A DNA stretch of 64,000 bases, from positions 2,877,501 to 2,941,500 of the forward strand of contig NZ_JAGSGD010000001.1 in NCBI RefSeq assembly GCF_016772415.1, in the 5' to 3' direction. Source of the DNA: Phenylobacterium glaciei (lineage in GTDB: Bacteria > Pseudomonadota > Alphaproteobacteria > Caulobacterales > Caulobacteraceae). The notes under the pieces are model-generated. The model was not told where the DNA came from and made no database searches. It was given only the letters and a program-made list of their open reading frames with translations. Shown piece after piece: positions 46,046-53,405 of this stretch. Both the position numbers and the translations under genes were made by a program. Within the stretch, counting starts at the first letter, position 1. The number at the start of each line of letters is the position of its first letter.

Positions 46046-46564
46046 ATGCGCCATAGGCCGTCGTCCGGTCCCCTGCTGGGCAGAACCCTGGTCACCTCGC
46101 TGCTGGCCCTGATCCTTCTGGAGGGCTGCGCCAGCCAACCTATGCCCCGGCCCGACACCGGCGCCGGGGTCGGTCGAGCGGTCAGCCAGCCGCTGCGCGA
46201 TCTCAGCCTCATCCAAGAGACGGCCCCGGAGGTGCTGCAGCGCGCAGCCGTCTCGCCCTACGACCTGGCCCACGCCGTGGACTGCGCATCCCTCAGAGCG
46301 GAACTGAACGCCCTCGACATCGCCCTGGGGCCAGACCTCGCGCCGGGCGGCAAGGCGGAGGGCATATCCATCGGCGGTCTGGCGGCGGATTTGATCGGGG
46401 GCGCCGTCGGGCTTCCGTTCCGGGGCGCGGTGCGATGGGTATCGGGCGCGCGGTCCCGCGAGGCGGCGCTCAAGGCGGCCGTCCTCGCGGGGATGGTGCG
46501 TCGGGGATTCCTGAAGGGACGCTCAGGCCTGATGGCCTGCGACGCCCCTTCGCCGGCGATCTAG
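46046..46564 (+). CDS. Putative lipoprotein, unknown function
   Basis: A 172-residue protein from the ATG at 46046; a TTG at 46037 overlaps the previous stop and is an alternative. The N-terminus has a basic region, a hydrophobic core (TLVTSLLALILL) and the lipobox LEGC, so it should be lipid-anchored. The mature part has a Gly-rich segment (IGGLAADLIGGAVGLPFRG). It is not assigned to a family. Its TAG overlaps the stop of the convergent gene (shared CTAG, 46561-46564). Confidence 0.65.
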   Translation: MRHRPSSGPLLGRTLVTSLLALILLEGCASQPMPRPDTGAGVGRAVSQPLRDLSLIQETAPEVLQRAAVSPYDLAHAVDCASLRAELNALDIALGPDLAPGGKAEGISIGGLAADLIGGAVGLPFRGAVRWVSGARSREAALKAAVLAGMVRRGFLKGRSGLMACDAPSPAI

Positions 46565-46977
46565 ACCCGGACCTCACCGTGGTCCTTGCCGTCCCAATAC
46601 TTCAGCGCCTTGGCCTTCACACGGATCAGGGTCAGGCCAGGGGTGTCGATGCCGGCCTCGAACCACTTGTCGAGATCGGAATTCCAGTGCTCGGCGAAGC
46701 TGGCCTTCTCGCGGATCAACTCGGCCTGGCCGGTGACGGCGATATAGAGGTTATGCTTGCCCTGATAACCCAGGCCCACCTGCGGATTGGCCTCGATCTC
46801 GGTGGCCACCCCAGTGCTCGCGTCGGTAAAGAAGTAGGCGTCGCCGTCGTAGTCGACGTCCTTATTGTTGCTCATCGGCCGTCCGGCGATCGCGCCACCC
46901 GAGGTCACGGTCGAGAGGATGGCGATGTCGATGTGCCGCATGTCTTTGGCGATGTCGGCGAGGGATTTGTCGGCCAC
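46561..46977 (-). CDS. General-stress-protein-26-like FMN split-barrel protein
   Basis: A 138-residue split-barrel protein. The GTG at 46977 is preferred because AAGGAG lies 7 bases upstream; the open frame beyond has no coding character. Family motifs are IAILSTVTSGGAIAGRPMSN, DGDAYFFTDASTGVATEIEANPQVGLGYQ and ALKYWDGKDHGEV near the C-terminus. It probably binds FMN or flavin derivatives in stress response. Confidence 0.88.
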   Translation of the reverse strand: MADKSLADIAKDMRHIDIAILSTVTSGGAIAGRPMSNNKDVDYDGDAYFFTDASTGVATEIEANPQVGLGYQGKHNLYIAVTGQAELIREKASFAEHWNSDLDKWFEAGIDTPGLTLIRVKAKALKYWDGKDHGEVRV

Positions 46978-47072
46978 GGGAAAGCTCCTTTGAAAGGTGT
47001 GCTCACCGCAAAGCCTAAGGGGCGCACCGGTTCCCGCGTCGGACATCCGACGCAACCGGTGCGCGGCCTTCG

Positions 47073-48143
47073 TCAGCCCGCCGTCTGCAGCTCCGATAGG
47101 GCCGGATAGTCGGTGTAGCCCTCCGCCCCCGGCGCATAGAAGGTCGCCAGGTTCCACCGGTTCAGCGGCGCGCCGGTGCGCAGGCGCTCCACCAGGTCGG
47201 GATTGGCCAGGAAGTCCTTGCCAAAGGCCACGGCGTCGGCCCAGCCGGCGTCCAGGGCGGCCTGGGCGCTCTCGCCGGTGAACTTCTCATTGGCGATATA
47301 GACCCCGCCGAACGCCTTCTTCAGCTGCGGGCCCAGGCTGTCGGGCCCCTGCGCCTCACGGGCGCAGAGGAAGGCCAGCTTGCGCTTGCCCAGCTCGGTG
47401 GCGACGTGGGTAAAGGTGGCCGCCAGGTCGCTGTCGCCGACGCTGTGGGCGTCGCCGCGCGGGGCCAGGTGCATGCCGACGCGGTCGGAGCCCCAGACCG
47501 AGACGGCGGCGTCGGCGCATTCCAGCATCAGGCGGGCGCGGTTGGCGATGGAGCCGCCGTACTGGTCGGTGCGATGGTTGGAGCTGTCCTGCAGGAACTG
47601 GTCGAGCAGGTAGCCATTGGCGCCGTGCAGTTCCACCCCGTCGAAGCCGGCCTTCTGGGCGTTCTGGGCGCCCAGGCGGAAGGCCTCCACCACGTCCTGG
47701 ATCTCGCTGGTCTCCAGGGCGCGCGGGGTGGGATAGTCTCGCTCAGGACGCAGCAGGCTGACATGGCCCTTGGCGGCGATGGCGCTGGGCGCGACCGGCG
47801 CGCGGCCGTCCAGGAAGCTGGGGTCGGAGATGCGGCCCACGTGCCAGATCTGCATAAAGATGCGGCCGCCAGCGGCGTGCACCGCGGAGGTCACCAGGCG
47901 CCAGCCCTGCGTCTGTTCGGCTGACCAGACGCCGGGGACGCCGGCATAGCCCACACCCATGGGGTCGACCGGCACGCCCTCGGAGATCAGCAGGCCGGCC
48001 GAGGCGCGCTGCTCGTAGTACTTGGCCATCAGGGCGTTGGGGATGCGACTGTCACCCGCGCGGCTGCGCGTCAGGGGCGCCATGATCACCCGGTTGGGCA
48101 GGGTCAGGTCACCAACGACGAGCGGATCGAAGAGCGAGGGCAT
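47073..48143 (-). CDS. Old Yellow Enzyme family alkene reductase
   Basis: A 356-residue FMN oxidoreductase (NemA/OYE type). It begins MPSLFDPLVVGDLTLPNRVIMAPLTRSRA. The substrate-binding region is ELHGANGYLLDQFLQDSSNHRTDQYGGS, where the usual H/N pair appears as His and Asn, and GFDGVELHGANGYLL is the family signature. It reduces activated C=C bonds, nitroesters or quinones with NADPH. The ATG at 48143 keeps the normal N-terminus. Confidence 0.94.
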   Translation of the reverse strand: MPSLFDPLVVGDLTLPNRVIMAPLTRSRAGDSRIPNALMAKYYEQRASAGLLISEGVPVDPMGVGYAGVPGVWSAEQTQGWRLVTSAVHAAGGRIFMQIWHVGRISDPSFLDGRAPVAPSAIAAKGHVSLLRPERDYPTPRALETSEIQDVVEAFRLGAQNAQKAGFDGVELHGANGYLLDQFLQDSSNHRTDQYGGSIANRARLMLECADAAVSVWGSDRVGMHLAPRGDAHSVGDSDLAATFTHVATELGKRKLAFLCAREAQGPDSLGPQLKKAFGGVYIANEKFTGESAQAALDAGWADAVAFGKDFLANPDLVERLRTGAPLNRWNLATFYAPGAEGYTDYPALSELQTAG

Positions 48144-48245
48144 GGGTGGTCCTTGGGCTGGCGCGCGGATCGGCGGTTCCCCCACATAGGCGGGCCGGCG
48201 CCGTCTGCCCAGAGGACGGCGCACCTTTCGCCGCGTCCCCTCCCC

Positions 48246-49217
48246 TCACGCGGCGCCGGCCGCCGGCCGCCGGGTGCGCCAGACGGAATAGCCGATCCCG
48301 CCCAGCAGCAGGGCAGCGGTGACCCCGAGGGACACGGGCGCGGGGAACTTCTCCCAGCCGATGGCCTCGGCCACCAAGACCTTGCCGCCGATGAAGACCA
48401 GCAGCGCCGCCAGGGCCTGCTTGAGATAGGCGAACCGATCCACCACCGCGGCCAGGGCGAAGTAGAGCGCCCGCAGGCCCAGGATGGCGAAGATGTTGGA
48501 GGTGTAGACAAGGTAGGGGTCGGTGGTGATGGCGAAGATCGCCGGCACGGAGTCGACGGCGAAGATCACGTCCGCCAGTTCGATGATCACCAGCACCATC
48601 AGCAGCGGGGTGGCGAACAGCACCTGCCGGCCGCCCGGGCCTGGCTCACGCACGAGAAAGCGTGAGCCGCGAAAACCCTCGGTCAGCCGCAGGTGGGAGG
48701 CGGCCCAGCGATAGACGAGGTTGTCGCGCGGGTCCTTCGCCTCCCCATTGGCCAGGAACATCTTGGCGCCCATCAGGATCAGGAAGCCCGCGAACACCAG
48801 CAGGGCCCAGTCGAACCGCGCCACCAGGGCGGCGCCGAGGCCGATCATCACGGCCCGCAGCACGATCACCCCCAGGATTCCCCAGAACAGCACCCGATGC
48901 TGGTAGACCGTCGGAACCGCGAAAGCCGCGAAGATGCTGGCGATGACGAAGACGTTGTCCAGGGCCAGGCTCTTCTCCACCAGGAAACCCGTCAGGTACT
49001 CAACACCAGCCTGCGGCCCCAGCTCTCCCCAGACCCAGGCTCCGAAGCCCAGGCCCATGAGGATATAGCCGGCCGACAGGGCCAGGCTCTCGCCCACCCC
49101 GATCGTTCTCTGTTTCCGGTGCAGCACCCCGAGGTCCAGCACCAGCAGGATCACGACGACGGCGGCGAAGATCAGCCACATCCAGAGCGGCTTGCCCAGC
49201 AGGGGCGAGAGAAGCAT
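48246..49217 (-). CDS. TerC family membrane protein
   Basis: A 323-residue integral membrane protein from the ATG at 49217. The frame stays open to an ATG at 49316, but that part lies inside a duplicated non-coding element, so the shorter start is chosen. About nine membrane segments. Signatures are SLALDNVFVIASIF and ELADVIFAVDSVPAIFAITTDPYLVYTSNIFAILGLRALYFAL, with the conserved intramembrane Asp residues. TerC proteins export manganese or protect against tellurite and envelope stress. It lies downstream of terB. Confidence 0.92.
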   Translation of the reverse strand: MLLSPLLGKPLWMWLIFAAVVVILLVLDLGVLHRKQRTIGVGESLALSAGYILMGLGFGAWVWGELGPQAGVEYLTGFLVEKSLALDNVFVIASIFAAFAVPTVYQHRVLFWGILGVIVLRAVMIGLGAALVARFDWALLVFAGFLILMGAKMFLANGEAKDPRDNLVYRWAASHLRLTEGFRGSRFLVREPGPGGRQVLFATPLLMVLVIIELADVIFAVDSVPAIFAITTDPYLVYTSNIFAILGLRALYFALAAVVDRFAYLKQALAALLVFIGGKVLVAEAIGWEKFPAPVSLGVTAALLLGGIGYSVWRTRRPAAGAA

Positions 49218-49264
49218 GTCCAAGATCTTGTTCCCCAGCAGGAGGGCGCGGGTCGCGCGCCGGC

Positions 49265-49312
49265 GCGGTCCGACATCACGATCGTGACGATCGTCAGAGG
49301 GGCCCGGTCCGC
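49265..49312 (-). promoter_or_regulatory. Duplicated leader element, copy A (upstream of terC)
   Basis: 48 bp, 43 of them identical to copy B at 50125-50172. The centre is an inverted repeat of two ACGATCGT arms around one base (49278-49285 and 49287-49294). A second GC-rich inverted repeat follows at once in mRNA sense (49254-49267). It ends 48 bp before the terC ATG. It is a candidate structured leader RNA or a dimeric operator. Confidence 0.7.
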
Positions 49313-49399
49313 TCATGGATGGATGGCTCGCCGGCGCGGGGTCGCCCGCGCGCGGCGGTAGAAAATCGTGCCGGTCGAGCCGGCCTTAGCCCACCGGCC

Positions 49400-49591
49400 T
49401 CAGACGCGGATGTCCAGGGTGTGGCCAGACACCCGGCGCGGCGCGAGGTTGGAGGCTAGTGGCGCAGGCCCCTCCACGGGCCGCCCGGTGGGGGAACTTG
49501 CGTGGGACGCGGCCAGGGTCGTGGCCTGGGCCAGGACCCGAGACTCCAGGCGCGGCCAGGGCGTCGGGGGCGGGAACCCCGAGACCCTCAT
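49400..49591 (-). CDS. Small hypothetical protein coupled to TerB
   Basis: A 63-residue protein whose ATG overlaps the terB stop (ATGA, 49588-49591). It starts MRVSGFPPPTPWPRLES, has a short helix-forming stretch (LESRVLAQATTLAA) and ends RRVSGHTLDIRV. No membrane segment and no recognised family. Translational coupling and position between terB and terC argue for a real gene. It may instead be spurious in this GC-rich DNA. Confidence 0.45.
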   Translation of the reverse strand: MRVSGFPPPTPWPRLESRVLAQATTLAASHASSPTGRPVEGPAPLASNLAPRRVSGHTLDIRV

Positions 49592-50049
49592 CGCCGGCCT
49601 CCGGCGGCCACCAGGTCAAAGGCGTCGGCCTCCAGGTCCAGGAGGTCGCAGATCCGCAGGATCGCCGCCCGCTCCTCAGCGTCGAAGCCCCCGTCGGCGG
49701 CGGCGATGGAGCAGGCCGCGGCCACCAGCAGATGGGCCGGACCGGACCGCCCCCGCAGTCGCAGGATCGCCGCCTCGGCCACCGCCTCCCCATCGTCTGG
49801 ATCCTTGTCGAAACGTTCGATCAGGGCCTCGAAAGCCTGTATCGCCTCATCCACGCCGAAGACGCCGAAGGCTGGCAGGCCTTGGACGCGCGCCACGAGA
49901 CGGCGGCGTTCCTCGGCGGTCACCCATCCGTCGGCGTAGGCCACAAGGGCGCAGGCGCCCACCAGGGCGTCCAGCTGCAGGCTGTCGCCGGGGGTCCAGG
50001 CCTCGGTTCTCAGGCTGGCGTTGGTGGGCCGTCGATTGGAAAGATTCAT
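49588..50049 (-). CDS. TerB family tellurite-resistance-like protein
   Basis: A 153-residue helical protein of the TerB/DjlA-like class. It has two acidic motifs in the family pattern: ALVAYADGWVTAEERRRLV and SIAAADGGFDAEERAAILRIC, each an EF-like metal-binding stretch. The ATG at 50049 has AGAGGAGG at ideal spacing; the open frame beyond enters the leader element. TerB and TerC are known partners in membrane-linked metal and stress response. Confidence 0.85.
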   Translation of the reverse strand: MNLSNRRPTNASLRTEAWTPGDSLQLDALVGACALVAYADGWVTAEERRRLVARVQGLPAFGVFGVDEAIQAFEALIERFDKDPDDGEAVAEAAILRLRGRSGPAHLLVAAACSIAAADGGFDAEERAAILRICDLLDLEADAFDLVAAGGRR

Positions 50050-50106
50050 GTCGCGTACCTCCTCTGTTGGAGGATGCGGCCAGCGCCGGGGCTGGAGATG
50101 GACCCG

Positions 50107-50126
50107 GCATCGGGCGCACCCGATGC
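50107..50126 (-). promoter_or_regulatory. Hairpin next to leader copy B
   Basis: A perfect 8-bp stem GCATCGGG/CCCGATGC with a 4-base loop, immediately 3' of the duplicated element in mRNA sense. Copy A has a comparable inverted repeat at the same place. No U-tract follows, so it is not a simple terminator; it may pair alternatively with the element. Confidence 0.6.
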
Positions 50127-50172
50127 GGTCCGACATCACGATCACGGTGATCGTCAGAGGGGCCCGGCCCGC
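50125..50172 (-). promoter_or_regulatory. Duplicated leader element, copy B (upstream of terB)
   Basis: 48 bp, 43 identical to copy A. The central inverted repeat is ACGATCAC-G-GTGATCGT (50138-50154). Four of the five differences from copy A fall in the stem, and both affected pairs are kept by compensatory change. It ends about 75 bp before the terB ATG. No known riboswitch consensus was recognised. Confidence 0.7.
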
Positions 50173-50281
50173 CCTATCGATATGGGACAGGCCGCAAGAA
50201 CCTCAAGACGGCGCGCGATGATTTCGCCGCATGCCTATGATCAGATTCGTAAATCGGCCCGGTCCCATGGGCTGCGGCGTG

Positions 50282-50755
50282 TCAGCCGCCGCCGATCCGC
50301 GAGGCGAGGTCGGCCACCAGGTCTTCCAGCTGATCCAGACCCGAATTGGTCCCCTCCTCGAAGCCGCCGCCCAGGTGCATCTTCGCCATCTCGTCGCTGG
50401 CGAACAGCGTGTGCAGGGTCAGCTTCGTCTTCCCGTCCACCTCATCGAAGGTGACGGTGACGACCATCATCTTCTCGCCGTTGAAGCCGTTGTCGTAGAC
50501 GATCTTCTGGTCCTGCACGATCTCCAGATAGGTCCCGCCGAAGGGCTCGTTCGGCGCCCCGCTCGGCCCGGTCATGGCGAACTTGAACGCACCGCCGACG
50601 CGGAAATCGATCTCCGCGAAGGTCACCGGCCAGCCGACGGGGCCAAACCACTTCATGATGTGCTCGGGCCGCGAATAGGCCTCGAACAGCAGGGAGGCCG
50701 GGGCGTCCATGACGCGGGTGATGGTCAGTTCGCGGTCGATGGCGGGGTCGGTCAT
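50282..50755 (-). CDS. SRPBCC (AHSA1-like) family protein
   Basis: A 157-residue START-like protein with ITRVMDAPASLLFEAYSRPEHIMKWFGP, GGAFKFAMTGPSG and the C-terminal helix FEEGTNSGLDQLEDLVADL, all typical of the AHSA1/polyketide-cyclase-like group. Such genes commonly share operons with ArsR regulators, as here. It may bind a hydrophobic ligand. The start shares one base with the hydrolase stop. Confidence 0.9.
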   Translation of the reverse strand: MTDPAIDRELTITRVMDAPASLLFEAYSRPEHIMKWFGPVGWPVTFAEIDFRVGGAFKFAMTGPSGAPNEPFGGTYLEIVQDQKIVYDNGFNGEKMMVVTVTFDEVDGKTKLTLHTLFASDEMAKMHLGGGFEEGTNSGLDQLEDLVADLASRIGGG

Positions 50756-51636
50756 CAGGCGTCTCCGATACGGGCGGCGATCATCGGCTCAAGCCAGGCG
50801 CCGCGGGTCAGGATATTCAGGTGGGTGGTGTTTGGCAGGACAGCGAGCTGGGCGCCGGGGATAAGCCGCGCCATCTCGGCGGCATGGTCGATGCGTACGA
50901 AGTCGTTGTCGCCGATAGCCAGCAGGGTCGGCGTCTTCACCGCCCGCAGTTGCTCCGGCGACCAGCCGGTCCAGGCGCTGAGCATGGCGTTGGTCTTGGT
51001 CAGTACGCGATCAAAGGCCGTGGGATCGGGCGCGGTACGCCGGTAGCTGGCCTGCCAGGACGCGAAGTCCGCCTCGGTGGGCAGGAGAGCCGTCAGTTCG
51101 GGCGACGGCTGCTGGATCTCGCCCCGCTGCAACTTCACGAGCTCCGGCTGATAGCCGTCCAGGGTGTAGCTGATGCTGATGGCCGACACGGTCCGGGCCA
51201 GGTCGGGCCGGCGCACCGCCATGTTCATGGCCACCATGCCGCCGAGGCTATGACCGACGAAATGCGCCTGTTTCACGCCCAGATGCGCCAGCACGCCGGC
51301 AGTATCGGCGGACATGCGGTCCAGGCTGGGCGCGCTCTCTCGGTCGGCCGTATGGCCGTGCCCCTGCTGCTCGATGGCGATCAGCGGTCGGACCCGCGCC
51401 AGCCGGGCCAGGAAGCCGTCCGGGAACGCCGTCTCGATGGTCATCATCCCGCCGTGCAGCAGCACGAAGGGCGGCAGGCCAGCCAGCGGCCCGCCGTGGA
51501 CCTCGTAATAGACCTTCAGGCCATCGACCTTGGCGTAGCCGGTGGTCGCGGTCTCCGCGGCGAATCCCTTCGTCGCCAGCCCCGCGCCCAACAGGGCCCC
51601 TGCCCCCAGAACCAACCGCCGATCCACGCGGTTCAT
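50755..51636 (-). CDS. Exported alpha/beta hydrolase (Tat signal)
   Basis: A 293-residue alpha/beta hydrolase. The N-terminus MNRVDRRLVLGAGALLGAGLA carries a twin-arginine-like pattern (DRRLVLG) and a hydrophobic core ending near GFAA, so it is probably exported. The nucleophile elbow is FVGHSLGGM, the oxyanion region is VLLHGGMMT, the acid region is LLAIGDNDFV and the catalytic His is in LPNTTHLNI. Middle gene of the ArsR-hydrolase-SRPBCC operon. Confidence 0.88.
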   Translation of the reverse strand: MNRVDRRLVLGAGALLGAGLATKGFAAETATTGYAKVDGLKVYYEVHGGPLAGLPPFVLLHGGMMTIETAFPDGFLARLARVRPLIAIEQQGHGHTADRESAPSLDRMSADTAGVLAHLGVKQAHFVGHSLGGMVAMNMAVRRPDLARTVSAISISYTLDGYQPELVKLQRGEIQQPSPELTALLPTEADFASWQASYRRTAPDPTAFDRVLTKTNAMLSAWTGWSPEQLRAVKTPTLLAIGDNDFVRIDHAAEMARLIPGAQLAVLPNTTHLNILTRGAWLEPMIAARIGDA

Positions 51637-51977
51637 GACGCCTCTCCCTTGGCCTGGAGCTCCTTCACATAGGCTTCGAGTTGATCCAGGCTTTCGTCCC
51701 AGAACCGGCGATAGTCGCCGATCCAGCGGGCCGCCTCAGCCAGGGGCTTGGCGTTCAGCCGCACGGGCCGAAACTGGGCGTTACGGCCCCGCGAGACCAG
51801 CCCCGCCCCTTCCAGCACCTTCAGGTGCTTGGAGATGGTCGGCTGGCTCAGCGCGAAGGGCGCGACCAGTTCATTGACCGTCGCCTCCCCGTCCGCCAGC
51901 CGCGCCAGGATTGCTCGCCGCGTCGGATCGGCCAGGGCGCCGAACACCCGATCCATCTGTTGCGTCGCCGCCTGCAT
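51633..51977 (-). CDS. ArsR-family regulator
   Basis: A 114-residue winged-helix repressor: MDRVFGALADPTRRAILARLADGEATVNELVAPFALSQPTISKHLKVLEGAGLV contains the full ArsR DNA-binding domain. No Cys metal-binding motif is seen, so it is not a classical metal sensor. Its C-terminal helix (FWDESLDQLEAYVKEL) is typical of regulators paired with SRPBCC genes. It overlaps the hydrolase by four bases. Confidence 0.92.
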   Translation of the reverse strand: MQAATQQMDRVFGALADPTRRAILARLADGEATVNELVAPFALSQPTISKHLKVLEGAGLVSRGRNAQFRPVRLNAKPLAEAARWIGDYRRFWDESLDQLEAYVKELQAKGEAS

Positions 51978-52292
51978 ATATCGTCATCCAGCTATATTGC
52001 TAATTATCTATATTTAGATGCCGCCCGACGTCAAGCATCTCCCTCTCTTCCCGACGTGGAGGAGGAAAAGCTCAACAAACGCGCAGTTACGCCCTTCCCT
52101 CTCCGGGCGCTCGCCGCACCATTGCCCCCTCTCCCCACACGCCTAGGCTCCGTCCAGGGCCAAACCTCTGGGTGACTTCCACCTGAGCATCCGCAGCGAC
52201 CTTTCCGACGAGGCCCTCTCAGACATCACCGCCCGCGGCTATTCCCGGCGCAGCAGGGCCGCCTTCGGCGCGACTGTGGTGAAGCTGAACCT
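51978..52292. other. Intergenic region: ArsR operator side and a coding remnant
   Basis: 315 bp without an intact gene. Next to arsR is a very AT-rich part with direct repeats CTATATT at 51992-51998 and 52008-52014 (16-bp period), a likely ArsR operator or promoter. The rest (52146-52296) reads as a plausible coding tail with no start codon. The middle, around 52090-52140, holds CCCTCTCC-rich sequence. Confidence 0.55.
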
Positions 52293-52296
52293 CTAG
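52146..52296 (+). pseudogene. Possible 3' remnant of a plus-strand gene
   Basis: In one frame the region reads as a natural-looking C-terminus (GDFHLSIRSDLSDEALSDIT, then GYSRRSRAAFGATVVKLNL) ending at a TAG at 52294-52296. There is no ATG, GTG or TTG in frame after the preceding stop at about 52143. It may be the tail of a deleted gene next to the desaturase, or chance coding in GC-rich DNA. The family is not recognised. Confidence 0.3.
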
Positions 52297-53312
52297 GCCG
52301 CCGCCGCCCGGCTCTGGCGGGCGAGCTGACGGAAGGAGATCAGCCGCTCGCTGGCCTCGTCCCACAGGGACAGCGGCACGGCGCGAAGGCTCTGCGGCAC
52401 CGACAGGCGGCTGGAGTCGCGCAGCTCCGGATGATCCTTCAGGACGGCGGGCAGCCGATAGAACGGAATGCGGCTGGAGATGTGGTGCACGTGGTGGACG
52501 CCGATATTGGCGGTCATCCAGCGCAGCGGCTGGGGCAGGTGATAGTGCGAGGCGCCCTTCAGCGCCGCGTCGGTCAGGTCCCAGGCGTCGCGGCGGGCCC
52601 AATAGGTGTCCTCGAACTGGTGCTGGACGTAGAACAGCCAGACGCCGATGGAGGCGGCGATCACCAGGGTCGGCAGGTTCACCAACAGCAGGGCCTGCCA
52701 GCCGGCCAGCAGGGCGACGATGGTGAGGAATGTCGCGATGGCCAGGTTTGTGCCCATGGCGCTCAGCCACGGCCGCCAGCCGCCGCGCATCAGGCCGCTG
52801 GGCAGGCGCTGCTCCAGCAGGAAGACATAGGCCGGACCCAGGCCGAACAGCACCACCGGGTGCCGATAAAGCCGGTAGCCGATCCGCCGCCATGGCGGCA
52901 GGGCGCGGTATTCGTCCACCGTCAGGGTCAGGATGTCCCCTAACCCGCGGCGGTCGAGATCGCCGGAGGTGGCATGGTGGATGGCGTGGGTCTGGCGCCA
53001 GCAATCGTAGGGGGTCAGGGTCAGCACCCCGATCACGCGGCCGATCCAGTCATTGGCGTGACGATTGCGGAAGAAGGCCCGGTGGCTGCAGTCATGCTGC
53101 ACCATGAACAGCCGCACCAGGAACAGGGCCGCCGGAACCGCCAGCAGCAGGGCCAGCCACCACAGCCCGAAGTGCGACGCCACCCAGGCCCCGCCCCAGA
53201 TCGCCGCCAGGGGCGCGGCGGTGATCACGATCTCCAGGATCGAGCGTCCGGTGTGCGGCTGCTGATAGGCGGCCAGGCGCTGGCGCCACGGGCGGGTCTC
53301 GGTGGTCGGCAA
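52293..53312 (-). CDS. Fatty acid desaturase
   Basis: A 339-residue membrane di-iron desaturase. The three His boxes are HDCSH (VQHDCSHRAFF), HAIHH (QTHAIHHATSG) and HHVHH (IGVHHVHHISSR). Four or more membrane segments are visible (PLAAIWGGAWVASHFGLWW and others). The only workable start is a TTG at 53312; no ATG keeps the first His box. It is similar to acyl-lipid omega-desaturases such as DesA. Confidence 0.93.
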   Translation of the reverse strand: MPTTETRPWRQRLAAYQQPHTGRSILEIVITAAPLAAIWGGAWVASHFGLWWLALLLAVPAALFLVRLFMVQHDCSHRAFFRNRHANDWIGRVIGVLTLTPYDCWRQTHAIHHATSGDLDRRGLGDILTLTVDEYRALPPWRRIGYRLYRHPVVLFGLGPAYVFLLEQRLPSGLMRGGWRPWLSAMGTNLAIATFLTIVALLAGWQALLLVNLPTLVIAASIGVWLFYVQHQFEDTYWARRDAWDLTDAALKGASHYHLPQPLRWMTANIGVHHVHHISSRIPFYRLPAVLKDHPELRDSSRLSVPQSLRAVPLSLWDEASERLISFRQLARQSRAAAA

Positions 53313-53405
53313 GGGGTGACTCGCGAAGGTTGGACACCCGACATACCACCGCGATTGAGTCGGTTTGACGTCTGCCCGGCTTGCCTCGGCTGCCGCCCCT
53401 CCGCG

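Noticed and set aside
49218..49316. Longer TerC form starting at ATG 49316
   Set aside because: Those 33 codons fall in the duplicated leader element, which in front of terB is clearly outside the well-supported gene start.
50050..50145. Longer TerB form starting at 50145
   Set aside because: It would include the leader hairpin; the ATG at 50049 has AGAGGAGG at ideal spacing and begins the family's usual N-terminus.
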